From Aegilops tauschii subsp. strangulata (lineage: Eukaryota > Streptophyta > Magnoliopsida > Poales > Poaceae): a stretch of 64,000 bases of DNA. Position numbers and translations under genes: made by a program. The stretch spans positions 374,091,054 to 374,155,053 of the forward strand of contig NC_053041.3 in the NCBI RefSeq assembly GCF_002575655.3, in the 5' to 3' direction. Under the pieces are notes generated by a model that did no database searches, was not told the origin of the DNA, and saw only the letters and a list, made by a program, of their open reading frames with translations. The stretch's first letter is position 1; each line of letters begins with the position of its first letter. Shown here one piece after another: positions 58,868-64,000 of this stretch.

Positions 58868-60502
58868 TCATGGGTAGAACTTCCGGAGGTGCTGGATGTT
58901 CCAGGCGTTCTGGATGGGCATCCCGTCCTGCATCTCCAGGCGCGCTGCACCAGGCCTGGAGACATGGACGACCCTGAACGGGCCCTCCCACATGGGGGAA
59001 AGCTTGTGCAACCCTTCCCTGGAGAGGACCCGCCTCAGGATGAGGTCGCCCACCTCGAGTGTCCTGGAGCGGACGTTGCGGCAGTGGTATCGCCGCAGCG
59101 CTTGTTGGTACCTTGCCGCCCTCAATGCAGCTTCGCGACGGCGTTCCTCCCCCAGCACGAGATCCATCCCCCGCGTGGCGTCCTGCTGCGTTTCATCGAA
59201 CGCCAGGACCCGTGCGGAGCGATGCTTGACCTCATGAGGAAGGACTGCTTCAGCTCCGTAGACGAGGAAGAAAGGAGTCTCGCCCGTTGGCTTGGTGGCG
59301 GTGGTGCGGATGGACCACAGCACGGACTGGAGCTCGTCGTGCCAGCCCCTGCCGCAGGCCTCGAGCTTCTTCTTGAAGGTCCTGGTCTTGAGGCCCCTCA
59401 GGACCTCCGCGTTGGCGCGTTCGGCCTGACCATTGCTCCTGGGGTGCGCCACCGAAGCGTAGCAGATCTGCGTTCCAAGGTTAGCACAGTAGATTTTGAA
59501 GAAGTTACTAGTAAACTGCGAGCCGTTATCTGTGATGATGCGGTTGGGGACCCCGAAGCGGCTCACGAGGCCCTTGATGAACTTGACAGCAGAGCCGGCC
59601 GGGATGGTACGGACGGCTTCCACTTTCACCCACTTGGTGAACTTGTCGACGGCGACATAGAGATAGCGGTAGCCCCTGGCGCCCGAGGGAACCGGCCTAA
59701 GATGTCCAGCCCCCAGACCGCGAACGGCCACGTGAGCGGGATGGTCTGGAGGCCCTGAGCTGGCTGGTGAATTTTCTTGGCGTGGAATTGGCAAGCCTCG
59801 CAGGACTTCACCAGCTCGGCTGCGTCGTTGAGTGCCGTAGGCCAGTAGAATCCACTACGGAACACCTTGCCGATGAGGGTCCGTGACGACGAATGGTTCC
59901 CACAGTCCCCACCGTGTATGTCAACCAGCAACTCCCTTCCTTGATCACTGGAGATGCACCGCAGCGTGACATCGTTCGGTCGTTTCCTATACAACTCGTC
60001 GTCTTGGATACAGTATGCCGTGGCCTGCCGGGCCACACGCTCTGTGTCCTCTTCCTTCTCCGACAGCGTCCCTTGCATCAGGTACTCCTTGAATTCCATG
60101 GTCCAACATTCCTCTTGGGGCTCAAGCGCCAAGAGCAACCGAGCTCCTGAGGTCGGGCCACAGGCTGGGGCTCCCGTGGCTGGAGGCAGTGGGAGCTCCT
60201 CCCGAGGCTGAGTCGTGCTTGAAAGTGTTGGTGTAGCTGATGGCTTGAAGAGCCGCTCCTCAAAGACACCGGGCTCTTGCGGTTGCCGCTTGGATGCTCT
60301 CCTGGCGATGTCGTCGGCTTCCTTGTTGGTGCCTCAGGGCACGTGCTGCAGCTCCAGGTCCGAGAACTGCTTTTCCATCTTGCGCACCTCCGCGAGGTAT
60401 GCCTCCATATGCTCGTCCTTTGGCTCGTATACCTTGTTGGAGAAGTTGACGAGGAGTTGCGAGTCGCCTCTGACGCTAAGGCGCTTCACCCCTAGAGCTG
60501 CC
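58868..60502 (-). pseudogene. Family B copy B3 pol: second RNase H (end), zinc finger, integrase
   Basis: From right to left: RNase H remnant (VRGDSQLLVNFSNKVYEPKD) with a stop near 60336; linker; zinc finger (ELLVDIHGGDCGNHSSSRTL, CEACQFHAKKIHQP) in one frame up to about 59700; then after a frame change integrase, open to its natural end at 58868. The integrase shows DKFTKWVKVEAV, ITDNGSQFTSNFF and PRSNGQAERANAEV, the three acidic positions in place, then KLSPMWEGPFRVVHVSRPGA and the terminal WNIQHLRKFYP. It is the best-preserved family B integrase in the window. B2 cuts the RNase H at 60504. Confidence 0.88.
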
Positions 60503-60504
60503 GT

Positions 60505-61385
60505 TGTCGGCGTTCTGGGAACGGGGGTCCCCAGACTTGCCTGCCTGCGGCCCGCGGCGTGGCTAAGCTAGCAGGCCGTACGGCCCATCTTCAGCAACAA
60601 GGCAGCCAAGACCCTCGCGAGGGGCCAAGCCTTGCGAGGCAGGCGACGCAAGACCTCCTTAGGAGTGGCCTAGCCAGGCAGGCTCACGAGGAGCAGAGAT
60701 ATCAAGGCGGGACAAACCTCACGAGGCTCTCGTGACGTGAGCCATGACGACCGGCACCAGGCGGGCGCCAGCGCGCGCAGCGTCCTTGTTTCCTGTTTGG
60801 TGCTAAGGAGGCAAGCGCAGGCGAGGAGTATCGAGGCATCAGGCAAAGGTTGCCATATCGGTGCAACGAGACCAAGACCAGAAGGACGGCAGGTCGGAGG
60901 TCATTGTGGAGCCCAAGACAGCGTCACCACCAGAGCCTTTCGCAGGCGAAGACCACTTTTGTCAGGATAGCTTGTACTAGCTGTCCCCCTTCAAATTTGC
61001 CCGCCGTTGTTGGCTCCCTTCCCGCTCAATATTTGGGGAGAGGACCAGGGCCTATATAAGTAGAGCTAGCCACCACAGTAGAGGGGGGGTTGTCATCCAC
61101 CAGTTCACCGAGCACAAGAACACCTCAACCTCAGGAGGTTGTTCTTCCCCTTGTACTGTCCATCATTAGCCCAAGAGGTAATTCACCACCACCACACTGG
61201 AGTAGGGTATTACACCACAACGGTGGCCCGAACCAGTATAAATCTCGTGTCTTTCTATGTTGCGAGTTCGTCGAGTTCGTCCGCGAGATCTTAGTGAGCT
61301 AGGGCGTGGATCGGTAGGAGGGAAAGACTTCGCGCGCACCCCAGAGTTTGAACCTTAAGGGTTTGCCGGAACCCCACATCCGACA
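60505..61385 (+). repeat. 5' LTR of family B copy B2
   Basis: Runs from TGTCGGCGTTCTGGGAACGG to CCCCACATCCGACA, 881 bases. TATATAAG is at 61053-61060. CCTCGCGAGG at 60613-60622 with a variant near 60631. Preceding host bases: GCCGT. Confidence 0.9.
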
Positions 61386-61387
61386 TT

Positions 61388-61405
61388 TGGCGCGCCAGGT
61401 AGGGG
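61388..61405 (+). other. Primer-binding site of family B
   Basis: TGGCGCGCCAGGTAGGGG follows the LTR after two bases. This PBS type is familiar from other grass Gypsy elements; I did not identify the tRNA. Confidence 0.75.
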
Positions 61406-61628
61406 GGCGCCGGAGCTTCTTCTTCGCCAATCGACTTGCCGACGCTCCGCGGCCACACTGTCCGGCGACCCAAGGGCTGACTCCGACCGCTGGGCAACCT
61501 GGCCGGCCCGGGCGGCGCCACCTGCCCACAAAGCCCTCGACCCCGCGCTCCAGGCGGCGCAAGCGCCGTCCAACGCTGCAGGGCGCGGGCGGCGCGGCCA
61601 AGCATCGTCCACCCACACCCCACGGCAG

Positions 61629-62291
61629 GTGCGAGCCGCTGCAAGGGCAGCAAGCCACGACGCAGCGACGGCGCCGCATTCACGGCGGGAGCAGGCAAAC
61701 ATGCGAGCAGCGCTCACGGTGGCGCAAGAGCTGCTGCGGTGCCGGCTGATGGAGAGCGGCCGGGACGCACTGCTAGAACGCGTTGCCGAGCTGCTGGATG
61801 CAGCGGCGTCGGGAGCACCGCCCTTCTGTCATCAGCTTCCTCCTCAGGCCACTACAGGGTCTCATGGCGGGCCCCGCCGCAACCACGCGCCATCAGGTGT
61901 GCCAGGGGGCTTCGTCAACACCAGCACGGCCGGCGGCACCGGGCGCTCTGCCGCCCCCATGCCGCCCGCGGCAAGCATGAGCACAAGCGTCGCCTCCCAT
62001 GGCCCAAGTGGGATGCCGCGCTATCATCCTCAGGACGCCACACAAGGCCGGGCAACATGGAGTGTGGGGCACTACGGCGAGGTGTTCGGGGTGACGGCCC
62101 CGGAAGCCTACGTGCCCCGCATGATGGACCAGGATTACGCACAGGAGGACGATCCTAGCTCGTTCATCGGAGAAGGTTGGGAAGAAGAGGCGCTGGGAGT
62201 TGAGGCCTTCCAGGAGCCGCCAGGGAACCACCACGACCACATGTGCAACAACAACTACAGGGTACCCCTAATCCCTCAGGAGCAAGCTTAA
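61629..62291 (+). CDS. Gag-like ORF of family B copy B2
   Basis: An open frame of 220 codons, with a second possible start at 61701 (MRAALTVAQELLRCRLMESG). The frame is also open for some distance upstream toward the PBS, so the true start is uncertain. A helical head (RDALLERVAELLDAAASG) is followed by a Pro/Ser/Gly-rich linker and an acidic tail (EDDPSSFIGEGWEEE). It sits where gag starts in Gypsy elements, but no capsid motif or CCHC knuckle is visible, so I call it gag-like by position only. It could provide an RNA-binding or packaging role; that is inference. Confidence 0.5.
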   Translation: MRAAARAASHDAATAPHSRREQANMRAALTVAQELLRCRLMESGRDALLERVAELLDAAASGAPPFCHQLPPQATTGSHGGPRRNHAPSGVPGGFVNTSTAGGTGRSAAPMPPAASMSTSVASHGPSGMPRYHPQDATQGRATWSVGHYGEVFGVTAPEAYVPRMMDQDYAQEDDPSSFIGEGWEEEALGVEAFQEPPGNHHDHMCNNNYRVPLIPQEQA

Positions 62292-63358
62292 GCTAACCAT
62301 GAGTCGCAGGAGGAACAGATCACCACAACGGCTGGCGGCCCCAGCTCGGCGGCCTCCCTGCCAGCAGGGGGATCGCATTGGGGGCTGCAGGAGAGGGGTC
62401 GGGAGACAGGCCCCTCCCCACGGCACGCGAAGCTAGGGGACACCCGGAGGTAGGCCCTCTGCCGGTGAGGTGCCGGCGAGCCTTCCCCCGGCAGAGGACC
62501 CGTCGTCACCGAGGGCACCACTGGCGTCCCCTTTTCCCCCTTTGTGTCATCCTGGTAGCCGGTCGGCTCAAAGGTGGTCGAGGGTGGCACAAGGCGGGGC
62601 CCTCATCTGGCGATATGAAGCAAGGCCGGTACCTGTGAAGAAGGCCCAGTGCCTATGAAGCTCGCCGCCCGTGACACTCTCACGTAATAATGAGTTGGGG
62701 TTGTACACGCCCCGGAGTCTCAGGGGTGCCGGCCTCAGGCCCTGGGGCTCCCTCCCACGCCTAGTGGCAGCACTTAGCTCCGCGCTGGTGAGAAGACTTG
62801 AAGACCAGAAGACTAGACTAGGTGCCGGACGCGGCCATTTGCTTTGGATCTCTCTTTCTGTAGCTTTGCTTTCTGGATCTGGATTTAAGTTGAAGCCGAG
62901 TTTTTGTCGATACGCGCGGGGGGTGCATCTTCTCGTTCGAGCAGTTTCTTGCTTTCTGGATTTTGTTTTGTCTGGGACTCATGTCCGTCGCCTTCCCCTC
63001 ACGAGCCCCTCGCGAGCGGGACTACGCGAAGCACACGCGCCGAGCGCGCGCTAACGCTGCAACTGGCGCTTGCCTCTTGCGAGGCCCCTTCTGACAGGTC
63101 GACAAGCTCCGCAGGATTGTCAGAAACTCGTAGCCTCGTGACCCAGCTCGAGGCTAGCTCTGACTAAGGTAAACCACGACAGGGAACTCGCCCCTGGACT
63201 CATGAGTCCACGAGGGCACAGATTCAATACCACATAGGAAAGTAAAGGCTGCAACCTGCTTACATGAGGGGCTCCCCCTCTCAAAATGCTCTTACAAGTT
63301 TTCCAAGGGCCACGCCCGAGTTTTTGCGTACAGGGTAAAACGACAGGGGAACATGGGA
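62292..63358. other. Family B copy B2 noncoding stretch across the pol deletion
   Basis: 62292-62612 is GC-rich without convincing ORF. From about 62613 (ATGAAGCAAGGCC) it matches the post-integrase spacer of B1 (from 11916) and B3, including GTGACACTCTCACGTAATAA; similarity to B1 fades after about 62880. CCTCGCGAGC at 63008-63017. Confidence 0.65.
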
Positions 63359-63998
63359 TCAACCGGATATGTCACTCGCTACATCGCCCTCCGACGCGTC
63401 ACTCGTGTCGTCGTCGTCTTCGCCGGCATCATCGCCGCCTACGGCGACGCCTCCATCGCTGTTGTCAACCACGTCGCCTTCGTCTGCGGCGACCACCACC
63501 GCGTCATCGTCAGAGGCAAAGGCTCTGACCAGCGCGTCCATGTTGTCCTCCACCCACCGCGCCAGATCGCCCCGGACGCCCTGCGGTACGGGGGCAATGG
63601 CGGCGTCGAAGTCGAAGTCGGGGAAGGTGTTCCTGAGGTGGCTGAAGACACGGGAGAACGGGCGCCCGAGCAGGCCCCGACTTCTCTCCTCTACGAGCCG
63701 GTGAGCCCTGTCAGACCGGGTTTCTAGGCGCGTCACCACGTCGGTGAAGAAGGTCAGGTGGCTGGCATAGTCATTCGAGTGGGGGGGTAGGAGCATTCTC
63801 GTCGCAGATGTAGCCCAGGGTGGTATTGGCCCTGTTCCGGAGATCCTGAAGCATAGGAGCATGCTCGCGCTCCAGCGTCCGATGTTGGAGCACTTCCTCC
63901 CTATTTTGCCGTGCGACGGCCTCAGCGTCATCGACCCGCTCCCGAAGAGAAAGCAGCTCGGCGCGGGCGGAGGCCAAGTCCGCCTGCGCCGTGACCAT
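63359..63998 (-). pseudogene. Antisense ORF of family B copy B2: coiled coil with acidic tail
   Basis: Antisense to B2. The first visible Met is at 63998, but the protein may start beyond the window. Residues ADLASARAELLSLRERVDDA and ARQNREEVLQHRTLEREHAP have heptad spacing of a coiled coil. A one-base indel in the G run 63781-63787 shifts the frame; it continues as HSNDYASHLTFFTDVVTRLE, RPFSRVFSHLRNTFPDFDFD and WVEDNMDALVRAFASDDDAV, ending in an Asp/Glu-rich tail and stop at 63359. It resembles in layout the coiled-coil tail of the Fatima antisense protein and not the AT-hook/B3 protein of B1 and B3. Function unknown. Confidence 0.6.
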
Positions 63999-64000
63999 GG

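Larger units (their letters stand above)
56008..60504 (-). mobile_element. Family B copy B3: 3' LTR, antisense ORF, integrase, second RNase H
   Basis: Minus orientation: 3' LTR 56008-56902, polypurine tract, antisense AT-hook/B3-like ORF (57230-58021), spacer, integrase to RNase H (58868-60502). At 60505 copy B2, same family but opposite orientation, is inserted. The missing half (RT, gag, 5' LTR) must lie beyond the window. It inserted into the second RNase H of A4. Confidence 0.85.
60505..64000 (+). mobile_element. Family B copy B2: LTR, gag-like ORF, no pol, antisense coiled-coil ORF
   Basis: 5' LTR 60505-61385, primer-binding site, a gag-like ORF, then a direct passage (near 62613) into the post-integrase spacer found in B1 and B3. 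RT, RNase H and integrase are absent. The antisense ORF near the window end differs from that of B1 and B3. This is the structure of a non-autonomous derivative that depends on enzymes of full-length relatives. The 3' LTR is beyond the window. Confidence 0.75.

Overview
The window is plant repeat DNA, almost certainly from a large Triticeae genome (wheat, barley or a wild relative). I recognise LTR-retrotransposon sequences of the Fatima, Sabrina and WHAM kind, with Gypsy polyproteins carrying two RNase H domains, a chromovirus and Ty1/copia pieces. I see no host gene, tRNA, rRNA, CRISPR array or bacterial feature. Family names come from memory of Triticeae repeats and are tentative; element boundaries come from LTR ends (TG..CA), primer-binding sites, polypurine tracts and target-site duplications (TSDs) read in the sequence.

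Layout. The outermost element is a Fatima-like Gypsy (A1, + strand: 1-660, 2355-2776, 20255-23330). It was hit by an Athila-type solo LTR (661-2354), by a second Fatima in opposite orientation (A2, 2782-20249, TSD GGAGC on both sides) and by a WHAM-like element (from 23331). Inside A2 lie the 3' half of a Sabrina-like element (4469-8282) and the 3' part of another Tat-lineage Gypsy, called family B here (copy B1, 8283-14787). From 23331 rightwards the nest only opens: WHAM-like > Gypsy with a 4.2-kb LTR (25677) > copia pol fragment (about 33151) > copia element with a 1.6-kb LTR (34887) > Fatima relative A3 (36551) > Fatima A4 (39494) > family B copy B3 (minus, 56008) > family B copy B2 (plus, 60505 to the window end). 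A4 also holds a complete chromovirus (41926-54503) with two 3.8-kb LTRs.

How the parts work together. Each Tat-type element has the order 5' LTR, gag, protease, reverse transcriptase, RNase H, second RNase H, integrase, noncoding spacer, an extra ORF on the antisense strand, polypurine tract, 3' LTR. The antisense ORF differs. In Fatima A1 and A2 it is the plant 'putative gypsy type transposon' protein with a coiled-coil tail, spliced in A1. In family B copies B1 and B3 it encodes an AT-hook-like motif followed by what looks like a plant B3 DNA-binding domain, behind a conserved TATA box of its own. In copy B2, which has the same LTR but no pol, it is a coiled-coil protein with an acidic tail. 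This interchangeable antisense cassette, and above all the AT-hook/B3 version, is the most interesting thing in the window.

Every gag-pol copy is broken by stops or frameshifts, many of the C-to-T kind expected in methylated plant repeats.
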